NCBI GenBank assembly: GCA_019348515.1
Contig: JAHWJF010000209.1
Span: 1 to 6,420 of the forward strand
DNA: 6,420 nt
Direction: 5' to 3'
From: Chloroflexota bacterium
GTDB lineage: Bacteria; Chloroflexota; Chloroflexia; Thermomicrobiales; UBA6265
Shown in pieces: positions 1 through 6,416 of the stretch (position 1 is its first letter; each line of letters begins with the position of its first letter). A model generated the notes under the pieces. The model ran no database searches, was not told the origin of the DNA, and was given only the letters and a program-made list of their open reading frames with translations. The translations under genes were made by a program, and so were the position numbers.

Positions 1-7
1 GTTCTAG

Positions 8-76
8 CAGTTCCTGCAAGAGCAGTTCGACTTCGCGACGCAAGTAGCCGAGGACCTGAACATGGCCCAGGGCTAG
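8..76 (+). other. Possible C-terminal tail of an upstream gene, preceded by an in-frame stop
   Basis: Reading from base 8 gives a 22-residue stretch ending in TAG at 74-76. Nineteen of its 22 codons end in G or C, and the composition (acidic, Gln-rich, one Met near the end) looks like a genuine protein C-terminus. However, the codon just upstream in the same frame, at 5-7, is also TAG. The tail could belong to a gene broken by a nonsense mutation, to one that enters this frame through a frameshift within the first few bases, or to nothing at all, since GC-rich DNA often looks coding over 70 bases. The sequence upstream of the window would decide. No family is recognised. Confidence 0.25.
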
Positions 77-108
77 CACCGAACAGGAAAAGAGTGCGGC
101 GGACGCGT

Positions 109-130
109 AGGGGTGGAAACGGCCTCCCCT
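109..130 (+). other. Small hairpin in the hyuA leader
   Basis: AGGGG (109-113) pairs with CCCCT (126-130). After a T-T mismatch (114/125), GG (115-116) pairs with CC (123-124), leaving a six-base loop. No T-tract follows, so it is not a typical intrinsic terminator. It lies 32 nt after the stop at 74-76 and about 70 nt before the hyuA start. It may be the end of the upstream transcript, a leader structure, or chance in GC-rich DNA. I see no convincing -35/-10 promoter in 77-201. Confidence 0.25.
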
Positions 131-190
131 CCCGTCGGCCGCCCGATCAAGAGGCCAGAGTACCAACCAGGGCGCCGGTGCGCGGCATTC

Positions 191-194
191 GGAG
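191..194 (+). promoter_or_regulatory. Ribosome binding site fixing the hyuA start
   Basis: GGAG lies 7 nt upstream of the GTG at 202-204, an ideal Shine-Dalgarno distance. The reading frame stays open upstream to the first base of the window, and a GTG at 94 would also be possible. That extension would add 36 Arg/Pro-rich residues unlike the family N-terminus. The GTG at 202 puts the conserved VDIGGTFTD motif at residues 14-22, as is usual for HyuA proteins. Confidence 0.7.
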
Positions 195-201
195 CGACAA
201 C

Positions 202-2310
202 GTGACACGTGCGGACGATCAAACGAATCTGGTGGTCGGCGTCGATATTGGCGGGACCTTCACCGACCTCGTTGTTGTTGACGAGGAGCGCGGGCGTATC
301 TTCATCGGGAAGGAGTTGACGACATCAGACGACCCTGCTCGCGCCGTGCTGCATGGAATCAGCACGCTGTGCGCGCGGCACGGGCTGCGGTTAGAGGATC
401 TTGCCCACGCGATCCACGCTACCACGCTTATCACCAACGCCATAATCGAACGCAAGGGGGCGAGGACTGGGCTGCTCACCACCGCTGGCTTCCGAGACGT
501 GCTGGAAATTGGCCGGGAAGCGAAGTACGACCTGTACGACCTCTTCCTGACCATTCCCGCGTCGTTGATTCCCCGCAAATGGCGGGCCGAGGCGCCAGAG
601 CGGATCGATATCGACGGCCGCGTGGTTGCGCCAATTGATCTGGAGGCGGTTGATGCGGCCGTAGACCGCCTGGTGGCCGATGGCTGCGAAGCGCTGGCCA
701 TCTCCTTCCTTCATGCGTATCGCAACGCCGCGCATGAGCAGGCCGCAGCTGAACGAATCCAGACGCGGCATCCATCACTCTACGTGAGCCTCTCCAGCGA
801 CGTGGCGCCCGAGATCCGGGAGTACGAACGCACCAACACGACTGCGGCGAACGCGTATGTGCGGCCGCTCATTGACCAATACCTGGGGCGTCTCCTCGAG
901 GTGCTCGGCGACGACGGCTTCACCGGCAGCTTTTCCATGATGCTTTCCAATGGAGGGCTGACCTCGGTGCCAGACGCGCGCGCGCGTCCGATAGGCCTCC
1001 TGGAGTCGGGCCCTGCCGCTGGAGCGCTTGTCGCCGGTCACTTCGCCCAACTTACCGCCGAGCCACGTGTACTCGCGTTCGACATGGGCGGCACGACCGC
1101 CAAGGCCTGCCTCATCGAAGACGGCGCCCCGGCCACAACGTACCTCTTCGAGGCCGCCCGTGAACAGCGATTCAAGCGGGGCAGCGGCCTTCCCATCCGG
1201 ACCGCTAGCGTCGAGTTGATCGAGATCGGGGCGGGAGGCGGCAGCCTGGCGCGAGTGAATGATCTGGGGTTGCTGAAGGTGGGACCAGAGAGCGCCGGCG
1301 CCATGCCAGGACCGGCCTGCTATGGGCGCGGCGGTACGACGCCGACCGTGACCGATGCCAACCTCGTGCTCGGCTACTACGACGCCGGTTCGTTTCTCGG
1401 TGGTGAAATGGCTCTGGATCTGCCGGCAGCGCAAGAGGCTCTGGGCGACCTCGCCGGGAAGTTGGGCATCGAGTTGGTGGACGCTGCCTGGGGAATTCAC
1501 AACGTGGTCAACGAGCAGATGGCCAGCGCGGCCCGCATTCATGCAGCGGAAAAGGGACGCGACGTGCGGCAATACACGCTGCTAACGACGGGCGGTGCCG
1601 CTCCGTGCCACGGGCCGCGCATTGCCCAGAAGTTGCAAATGCGCCAAGTCGTCTGTCCGCCGAACGCCGGCGTAGCCAGTTCGTTTGGACTGCTCGTGGC
1701 GCCGCCCCGCGTCGACCTCGTCCGCTCCTCCCCCATGCGGCTCGCCGAGCTCGATTGGCCCGCAGTCGAACAGCTTTACGCCGAGATGGCAGCACAGGCG
1801 TTGAGCATCCTGGCCGAGGCCGGAGCCGCCCCGGAGGACGTGCGATTCGAGCGGACGGCAGATATGCGGTACGTGGGGCAGGGATTCGAGATCACCGTCG
1901 GCGTGCCCGCGGTGGTCGAGGGAACGGCCCCGGCAGACATACTCTCCCGCGCGTTTTCCGCGGCATACCAGGAGAGTTTCGCCCGGATCATCCCGGACAC
2001 GCCTATCGAAGCGCTGACATGGCGTTTGCAGGCGCTGGGAAGCCAGACGTCCACCGCCATCATTGGGCAACAGAACCGTCAGGAGCGAAGCACCCAGGCG
2101 CCGGCACCTCGTGGTAGCCGGCCGGCCTTCTTCCCGGAATGGGGTGAATACCGTCCCACTCCCGTGTTCGATCGCTATCACCTCGGTCCAGGATTTGCCG
2201 GCTCTGGACCATCCATCATCGAGGAACGGGAATCGACGACCGTGATTCCCCCTGGCTTCCACTGGTGCATTGACGAGTTCAGCATGTTGAAACTGACCTG
2301 GGAGCACTGA
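202..2310 (+). CDS. hyuA: Hydantoinase/oxoprolinase family subunit A (ATP-dependent)
   Basis: A complete 702-residue HyuA protein, the usual family length (about 680-710). HyuA proteins are ATP-binding subunits of the actin-like ATPase superfamily. With HyuB they use ATP to activate an amide, lactam, hydantoin or ketone substrate. Visible landmarks: nucleotide-binding motif VDIGGTFTD at 14-22 and TTLITNA from 74 in the N-terminal domain; the EIREYERTNTT segment from 204; the second phosphate-binding motif DMGGTTAK at 294-301 and IGAGGGS from 342 in the central Hydantoinase_A domain; VGPESAGAMPGPACYG from 360; TGGAAPCH at 463-470; and the C-terminal DMRYVGQ at 554-560. No signal peptide or membrane segment is seen, so it should be cytosolic. 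It ends 3 nt before hyuB, so the two are surely co-translated. Family members include N-methylhydantoinase, 5-oxoprolinase, caprolactamase and the acetone/acetophenone carboxylases; the substrate here cannot be told. Small oddities: Met368 sits where the family normally has Asp, and TTGGAAPCH replaces the usual (A)FGGAGPxH. Confidence 0.95.
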   Translation: MTRADDQTNLVVGVDIGGTFTDLVVVDEERGRIFIGKELTTSDDPARAVLHGISTLCARHGLRLEDLAHAIHATTLITNAIIERKGARTGLLTTAGFRDVLEIGREAKYDLYDLFLTIPASLIPRKWRAEAPERIDIDGRVVAPIDLEAVDAAVDRLVADGCEALAISFLHAYRNAAHEQAAAERIQTRHPSLYVSLSSDVAPEIREYERTNTTAANAYVRPLIDQYLGRLLEVLGDDGFTGSFSMMLSNGGLTSVPDARARPIGLLESGPAAGALVAGHFAQLTAEPRVLAFDMGGTTAKACLIEDGAPATTYLFEAAREQRFKRGSGLPIRTASVELIEIGAGGGSLARVNDLGLLKVGPESAGAMPGPACYGRGGTTPTVTDANLVLGYYDAGSFLGGEMALDLPAAQEALGDLAGKLGIELVDAAWGIHNVVNEQMASAARIHAAEKGRDVRQYTLLTTGGAAPCHGPRIAQKLQMRQVVCPPNAGVASSFGLLVAPPRVDLVRSSPMRLAELDWPAVEQLYAEMAAQALSILAEAGAAPEDVRFERTADMRYVGQGFEITVGVPAVVEGTAPADILSRAFSAAYQESFARIIPDTPIEALTWRLQALGSQTSTAIIGQQNRQERSTQAPAPRGSRPAFFPEWGEYRPTPVFDRYHLGPGFAGSGPSIIEERESTTVIPPGFHWCIDEFSMLKLTWEH
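2300..2304 (+). promoter_or_regulatory. Ribosome binding site of hyuB inside the end of hyuA
   Basis: GGGAG lies in the last codons of hyuA, 9 nt before the hyuB ATG. A second purine run, GAGG at 2309-2312, is too close to the ATG to act. With the 3-nt gap between the genes, this points to translational coupling and balanced amounts of the two subunits. Confidence 0.55.
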
Positions 2311-2313
2311 GGA

Positions 2314-3954
2314 ATGTCGCATCGATCATTTGATCCAATCACCTTGGAGGTCTTGTGGGGCCGCCTCATAGCCATCGTTGATGAGGCCGCGGTGACGCTG
2401 ATCCGCACCTCGTTCTCCACCGTGGTCCGGGAGTCGTTCGATTTCTCGTGCGTGCTGACCGATAGCCGCGGGAATTCCCTGGCCCAGGCAACCTTGAGCA
2501 TTCCGTCGTTCATTGGCACGCTGCCGCAGACCGTTAAACATTTCCTGCGCTTCTTCCCTGAGGATACGCTGCGGCCCGGCGACGTACTGATCACCAACGA
2601 CATGTGGCTCGGCACGGGCCACCTGCCGGACGTCAATGTGGCCAAACCGATCTTTCGGGACGGCAAGCTGATCGCCTGGGCAGCGAGCGTGGCGCACGCT
2701 CCGGACATCGGCGGCAAGATTCGCTCTCCCGATCCGCGAGACGTCTTCGAAGAGGGTTTGCAGATCCCGCCGATGAAGCTCAGCGACGGCGGGAAGGTCG
2801 ACGAGGTGCTGCTCAAACTGATCCGCGCCAATGTGCGCGTTCCCGATCAGGTGGTCGGCGATCTGTGGGCCCAGTTAGCTGCCCTCGACGTCTCAGAGCA
2901 ACGACTTCTCGGAATGATGGAGGAGTACGGGCTGGACGAGGTGGACGACCTGGCGGCGGCGATCCAGGGAGTCTCCGAATCCGCGATGCGCGCGGCCATC
3001 TCGGCACTGCCGGACGGCGACTATGTGCATGAGTTGCAAACCGACGGTCTGGCCGTGCCCATCACGCTGCGCCTCAAGCTCACTGTTCGGGGTGACCAGA
3101 TTCACTGTGACTTCACGGGGAGCAGCGACCAGGTCGACCGGGCGCTGAATGTCGTCCCTGCCTATCGGGACGCCTTCACCATGTACGCCGTCAAGTGCGC
3201 GCTCTCTCCCCATGTTCCCAACAACGAAGGGGCGTTTCGGCCAATCACGCTCGACGCACCGGAAGGCTCGATCCTCAACCCCCGTTTCCCGGCCGCGGGT
3301 GGCTGCCGAGTGCTGGTGGGCCACTACTTGCCGACCCTCGTCTTCACCGCATTGAGCAACGTTATCCCGGACCAAGTCATGGCTGCCACCGGCTCGCCGG
3401 TCTGGTGTGTCAACGTCGGCGGGCTCACCGAAAAGGGCCGCCGGGTCTCGACCATGTTCTTCGTGAACGGTGGAACCGGCGCCGCCCAGTCGCGTGATGG
3501 CTATACCTGTTTGAGCTTCCCCAGCAACGTCTCCAACACCCCGGTTGAGATCATGGAAAGCAACGCCCCGTGGACTGTCGAGTCCAAGGCACTCGTACCC
3601 GATTCCGGCGGTCCTGGCCGCCATCGCGGGGGACTTGGTCAAAGCCTGAAGCTGCGCATCGTGTCGCCCGGTACGGTCTCCGTCTCGTTCCTGGCCGAGC
3701 GCACGCGCTTTCCCGCTCCGGGCCTGTTTGGTGGGGGCGAAGGTGGAGCCGGCGCCGTGATCCTCAATGGCCAACTCATCGATCCGAAGGTGACACACAT
3801 TGTCGAGTCCGGCGATCTGCTCGAGCTCCGCACCCCCGGCGGAGGGGGCGTGGGCAAGCCCAACGAGCGCTGCCAGGCTGCTTTGCAGCGGGATATCGAG
3901 CAGGGCTACGTCACGGTTTCTGACGCACGGAAGCGCTACGGCGCCAACGTCTAG
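2314..3954 (+). CDS. hyuB: Hydantoinase/oxoprolinase family subunit B
   Basis: A complete 546-residue HyuB protein, within the usual range for stand-alone B subunits (about 510-600). HyuB is the partner of HyuA; in characterised relatives it carries the acyl-substrate site and works only with the A subunit. Family landmarks run in order: FDPITLEVLWGRL near the N-terminus, NDMWLGTGHLPD at 95-106, HAPDIGG at 128-134, EEGLQIPP at 146-153, DFTGSSDQV from 266, NNEGAFRP at 303-310, DSGGPGRHRGG at 430-440, and the glycine-rich C-terminal TPGGGGVG at 507-514, followed by the usual tail ending in a YG motif. All match the family pattern, and no catalytic stretch appears missing or broken. In NDMWLGTGHLPD, MW and GT replace the commoner P-Y and GG, which may bear on substrate choice (inference). 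No signal peptide. Cytosolic, part of a HyuAB complex (inference from family). The ATG at 2314 is supported by the RBS and the tight junction with hyuA. Confidence 0.95.
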   Translation: MSHRSFDPITLEVLWGRLIAIVDEAAVTLIRTSFSTVVRESFDFSCVLTDSRGNSLAQATLSIPSFIGTLPQTVKHFLRFFPEDTLRPGDVLITNDMWLGTGHLPDVNVAKPIFRDGKLIAWAASVAHAPDIGGKIRSPDPRDVFEEGLQIPPMKLSDGGKVDEVLLKLIRANVRVPDQVVGDLWAQLAALDVSEQRLLGMMEEYGLDEVDDLAAAIQGVSESAMRAAISALPDGDYVHELQTDGLAVPITLRLKLTVRGDQIHCDFTGSSDQVDRALNVVPAYRDAFTMYAVKCALSPHVPNNEGAFRPITLDAPEGSILNPRFPAAGGCRVLVGHYLPTLVFTALSNVIPDQVMAATGSPVWCVNVGGLTEKGRRVSTMFFVNGGTGAAQSRDGYTCLSFPSNVSNTPVEIMESNAPWTVESKALVPDSGGPGRHRGGLGQSLKLRIVSPGTVSVSFLAERTRFPAPGLFGGGEGGAGAVILNGQLIDPKVTHIVESGDLLELRTPGGGGVGKPNERCQAALQRDIEQGYVTVSDARKRYGANV

Positions 3955-3990
3955 CCGCAGACTGAAGTCACGGGGCTTCTGGGGAACAGA

Positions 3991-4000
3991 GGGAGAAGGG
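3991..4000 (+). promoter_or_regulatory. Ribosome binding site of the M29/NicX-like gene
   Basis: A ten-base purine run (GGGAGAAGGG) ends 5 nt before the ATG at 4006 and supports that start. The rest of the 51-nt spacer after hyuB (3955-4005) shows no terminator or promoter-like pattern, so the gene probably stays in the same transcript. Confidence 0.6.
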
Positions 4001-4005
4001 ATTCC

Positions 4006-5010
4006 ATGACATATCTGGCAGCTCTGCCGAACGCGCGCCGGGTGCTCGAACATTCGGGCAGTCTGCAGGCTGGCGAGCGCGTCGTCATCGTCACCGATTA
4101 CGAGAAGATCACGCTGGCCGAGATTGTCGCCGGTGCAGCTCGCACGATCACCGGCGAGGTCAATCTCCTGGTCATGGTGCCGCGGGAACTCGACGGGGAA
4201 GAGCCGCCCGAGGCTATTGGCGCTGCCATGCGGCACGCGGACCTCGTGGTTTCGCTCGTCGCGCGTTCGATCACGCATACCTCCGCGGTCATGGGAGCCC
4301 TTGAAACCGGTGCGCGGGCCCTGATGCTGACGGCCTTTACGGAGGCCATGCTGCTGGGTGGGGGCATTGAGTACGACTTTCGGGCACACCGTCCATTTTG
4401 TCGACGGGTGGCCGATCTGCTTGCCGGGGCCAACACGGCCCGCCTGACAACCCCGGCCGGGACGGATCTGCGCATGGACCTCACCGGGAGGCCGGGCAAC
4501 GCGCACGCCGGGTACATTGACGGGCCAGGACAGTTGACGACGGTCCCCAACGTCGAAGCGTCCACGTCGCCAGTCGAAGGCACCTCACGTGGGACGATTG
4601 TCGGTGACGCCAGCATTCCCTATTACGACATCGGCCTCCTCACCGAGCCGGTGCGGATGCTGGTCGAGGACGGCCGCGTGACATCGATCAGTGGGGGGCG
4701 GCAGGCGGAGCAAATCGCCCGGCAAATGGCCGAGCAGCACGATCCGAACGTCTACAACATCGCCCAGCTCTCTTTTGGCCTGAATCCTCTCTGCCGCATG
4801 CAGGGGGTCATGCTGGAGGACGAGGGCGTTTACGGCACCTCTCACATTGGTATTGGCACCAGCAGCCTGCTGGGAGGCACAGTGAAGGCCAAGATGCATT
4901 TCGACGTAATCATGTGGCATCCCACGCTCGAGCTCGATGGCGAAGTCGTGTTGCGCGATGGTCAATGGCTGATCGGCGCGGACATCGTCGCCAACGCGAT
5001 CAGCGGATGA
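4006..5010 (+). CDS. M29 aminopeptidase (AmpT) / 2,5-dihydroxypyridine dioxygenase (NicX)-like metalloenzyme
   Basis: A complete 334-residue protein resembling the COG2309 group: leucyl aminopeptidase AmpT/AmpS (M29) and the related ring-cleaving dioxygenase NicX. It is shorter than true AmpT (about 410) and close to NicX (about 350). The N-terminal half has the expected alternating alpha/beta pattern: a VVIVTD strand near 27, MRHADLVVSLV, THT at 90-92, ETGARALMLTAFTEAML. The C-terminal half carries likely metal ligands: Glu184 (or Glu191), His280 in GTSHIGIG, and the pair His298-x-Asp300 in MHFD, followed by HPTLELDGEVV. The second glutamate of M29 dinuclear sites seems replaced by Gln254 (QLSFGLNP in place of ExGxGxNP). 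That would argue for a mononuclear, NicX-like site rather than a two-metal peptidase, but this is my own alignment by eye. Its stop overlaps the next start, so it acts with the aminotransferase and presumably with HyuAB. Likely cytosolic: no signal peptide or membrane span. Fold assignment is fairly sure; reaction and substrate are unknown. Confidence 0.75.
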   Translation: MTYLAALPNARRVLEHSGSLQAGERVVIVTDYEKITLAEIVAGAARTITGEVNLLVMVPRELDGEEPPEAIGAAMRHADLVVSLVARSITHTSAVMGALETGARALMLTAFTEAMLLGGGIEYDFRAHRPFCRRVADLLAGANTARLTTPAGTDLRMDLTGRPGNAHAGYIDGPGQLTTVPNVEASTSPVEGTSRGTIVGDASIPYYDIGLLTEPVRMLVEDGRVTSISGGRQAEQIARQMAEQHDPNVYNIAQLSFGLNPLCRMQGVMLEDEGVYGTSHIGIGTSSLLGGTVKAKMHFDVIMWHPTLELDGEVVLRDGQWLIGADIVANAISG

Positions 5011-6191
5011 CCGGCATGGCAAACGAGCGCGATAAGCACGAACCATCGTTGGCGGTCCAGCGAATCGCCAGCATCTCTCGCCGGCCCGCGGTGCGACCGG
5101 GCCCCGATGTCATCTCACTCTCCTCTGGTGATCCGAACTTCGAGACACCTGCCTACATTCGGCAGGCGCTGATTGACGCCATCACCGAGGGGTACACGCA
5201 CTACACAGACAATCAGGGGGATCCCCAGTTGCGGGCCGCGCTGGCGGCGCAGCTCTCAGCCGGTGGGCAGTCCTGGACCCCTGCCGAGGTGGTTGTCACA
5301 CACGGGGGGAGTGGCGCGGTGGCCGCCTCGGTGATCTCTACGATCAACCCAGGGGACCGCGTGCTCTTACCCGAGCCGACCTACTCGCTCTATGCGGATC
5401 TGGTCCGGTTTGTTGATGCCGAGCCGATCTTCGTGCAACAGACGGCCGATTTTCACCTGGATCTCGACGCGCTGGCCGCGGTCGCCCCGGGAGCCAGCAT
5501 GATCATGCTCTGTCACCCTAACAATCCGACAGGCGTGGTGTACAGCCGTAGCGAGCTGGAGGCGCTGGCCGCGCTTGCGGAAGCGCACGATCTGCTCGTG
5601 CTGGCTGATGAGGCGTACGATCACATTGTCTATCCGGGGGTTGCGTTTGTCTCCACGCTTACCATCCCCGCCCTGAGACCCAGGTTGCTGTACTGTCAGA
5701 CGTTCTCCAAAACGTATGCCATGACCGGCTGGCGGATTGGCTATCTGGCGGCGCCGGAACCAATAGTCAAGGCAGCAGCGCGCATCCACCGCACCTTCAA
5801 TGGCACCATGAACGCGGCCGTCCAGCGTGCCGCGCTGGCGGCGGTGACCACACCGAGCGACGGTCCGGCACTGCGTTGCGCGGAATTCGATCGTCGTCGT
5901 CAACTGGCGCTTGACATCCTGGCCGGCGTCGAAGGGATTTCGGTGAATGCCCCGGACGGCGCGTTCTACCTGTTTGTGAAATCCCTCGATGGCTTGTCGT
6001 CGCACGAGATGCTCATGGCCGCTGATGAGTTTGGAGTGGCGATCCGCGCCGGGAACGAATATGGCCCGAGCGGCGAGGGGTTCGTACGGATCGCCTTCTC
6101 ATCATCGGTCCAGGAGGTGCAAGAGGGAGTGACTCGGCTCGGTCACATGTTCCGCACGATGGGGGGCTCGAGGCATCGGCAAACGCTGTAG
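5007..6191 (+). CDS. Class I/II pyridoxal-phosphate aminotransferase
   Basis: A complete 394-residue fold-type I aminotransferase, the standard length for the aspartate/aromatic/alanine aminotransferase subfamily. It moves the amino group of an amino acid to a 2-oxo acid. Visible signature residues: SSGDPNFETP near the N-terminus, GGSGA at 100-104 for the PLP phosphate, Tyr126 in the ring-stacking region, NNPTG at 172-176 with PLP-contacting Asn173, Asp201 and Tyr204 in ADEAYDHIVY, Schiff-base Lys235 in SKTYAMTGWRIGY, and Arg361 in FVRIAFSSS, the expected clamp for the substrate alpha-carboxylate. This arginine favours an alpha-amino acid over an omega-amine. The ATG at 5007 overlaps the previous TGA as ATGA, so translation is probably coupled; an ATG at 5016 would be nearly as good, and neither has a strong Shine-Dalgarno. 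The open frame continues upstream to 4914, but those Arg-rich residues lie inside the previous gene and are not family-like. The substrate cannot be named. Cytosolic. Confidence 0.93.
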   Translation: MTGMANERDKHEPSLAVQRIASISRRPAVRPGPDVISLSSGDPNFETPAYIRQALIDAITEGYTHYTDNQGDPQLRAALAAQLSAGGQSWTPAEVVVTHGGSGAVAASVISTINPGDRVLLPEPTYSLYADLVRFVDAEPIFVQQTADFHLDLDALAAVAPGASMIMLCHPNNPTGVVYSRSELEALAALAEAHDLLVLADEAYDHIVYPGVAFVSTLTIPALRPRLLYCQTFSKTYAMTGWRIGYLAAPEPIVKAAARIHRTFNGTMNAAVQRAALAAVTTPSDGPALRCAEFDRRRQLALDILAGVEGISVNAPDGAFYLFVKSLDGLSSHEMLMAADEFGVAIRAGNEYGPSGEGFVRIAFSSSVQEVQEGVTRLGHMFRTMGGSRHRQTL

Positions 6192-6194
6192 GCG

Positions 6195-6242
6195 CAGCAA
6201 CGTCACTGCAATCGACGGTCGCAGTCAGAAACCCCGTTGCTG
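6195..6242 (+). repeat. Nested stem-loop just after the aminotransferase gene
   Basis: The outer arms CAGCAACG (6195-6202) and CGTTGCTG (6235-6242) are perfect 8-bp complements. Inside them, ACTGC (6205-6209) pairs with GCAGT (6221-6225). The internal loop between the two stems is asymmetric, 2 nt on the left and 9 nt on the right. It begins 3 nt after the stop codon, where a transcript would be expected to end, but has no T-tract behind it. It could be a Rho-type 3' end or mRNA-stabilising structure, or a REP-like imperfect palindrome. Confidence 0.45.
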
Positions 6243-6337
6243 ATAGACAAACCATGAGGGCAGGATTTCTGCGGACCTCGCAAAACTGAGAAACACGTTG
6301 TCAAGGGTCCACTTCTGTCTAACGAAGCACCATTAGA

Positions 6338-6358
6338 GTTGTGAGCGCGCCTCGCAAC
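6338..6358 (+). repeat. Compact hairpin with 8-bp stem in the gene-poor region
   Basis: GTTGTGAG (6338-6345) pairs with CTCGCAAC (6351-6358), all Watson-Crick except one G-T wobble (6342/6354), around a five-base loop. This is the tightest hairpin in the window. No run of T follows, so it is a poor intrinsic terminator. Its place about 35 nt before a possible REP-associated transposase start makes a REP-type element possible, though only one copy is visible and no copy family can be shown. Confidence 0.45.
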
Positions 6359-6369
6359 ACGTCTCATAC

Positions 6370-6416
6370 GGAATCCGGGTGTAGACTAGGGGAATGGCAC
6401 GACGACTCCGGATTCC
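6370..6416 (+). repeat. Inverted repeat spanning the start of the right-edge ORF
   Basis: GGAATCCGG (6370-6378) and CCGGATTCC (6408-6416) are perfect 9-bp complements with 29 nt between. A shorter pair, GGGGAAT (6389-6395) and ATTCCCC (6412-6418), uses part of the same right arm, so the two foldings exclude each other. The shorter stem would bury the purine run and two bases of the ATG at 6394. A GTAG tetranucleotide, the type that marks some REP elements, lies at 6381-6384. Confidence 0.5.

Larger units (their letters stand above)
6192..6393. other. Gene-free, lower-GC stretch between the operon and the right-edge ORF
   Basis: About 200 nt without a supportable gene. GC is counted at 48% in 6241-6300 and 53% in 6301-6360, against 58% and 67% in two sampled coding lines. 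It holds the stem-loops listed separately and a weaker imperfect palindrome around 6266-6293 (TTTCT/AGAAA with inner GCG/CGC). A TTGTCA at 6298-6303 resembles a -35 box but no good -10 follows at the right distance; TAGACT at 6382-6387 resembles a -10 without a matching -35. I do not call a promoter. Confidence 0.6.

Noticed and set aside
775..1572. Minus-strand frame of 265 codons inside hyuA
   Set aside because: Lies wholly opposite conserved hyuA motifs and reads as low-information Arg/Gly/His-rich protein; a shadow frame.
1605..2117. Plus-strand frame of 170 codons overlapping hyuA in another phase
   Set aside because: Very Arg-rich out-of-frame translation of hyuA; no ribosome site or motif.
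1582..2322. Minus-strand frame of 246 codons over the hyuA C-terminus
   Set aside because: Antisense to the conserved C-terminal HyuA domain, with no family motif of its own.
2178..2831. Minus-strand frame of 217 codons over the hyuA/hyuB junction
   Set aside because: Ser/Arg-rich shadow of the real genes; it crosses the hyuA-hyuB boundary with no independent support.
2893..4506. Long open frame (537 codons) on the minus strand across hyuB and the M29-like gene
   Set aside because: It is antisense to two genes with clear family motifs, crosses their junction, and its translation shows no recognisable domain. Such frames are common opposite GC-rich coding DNA.
4914..5006. Extended N-terminus of the aminotransferase
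   Set aside because: The 31 extra residues are Arg-rich, lie inside the preceding gene and do not resemble the family; the ATGA overlap at 5007 gives a better start.
6013..6255. Minus-strand frame of 80 codons overlapping the aminotransferase end
   Set aside because: Mostly antisense to a conserved aminotransferase C-terminus, with no motif or ribosome site seen.
6298..6325. Promoter with TTGTCA as -35 and TAACGA as -10
   Set aside because: The -35-like box is good, but the -10 candidate at the right spacing matches only the first two bases of TATAAT.
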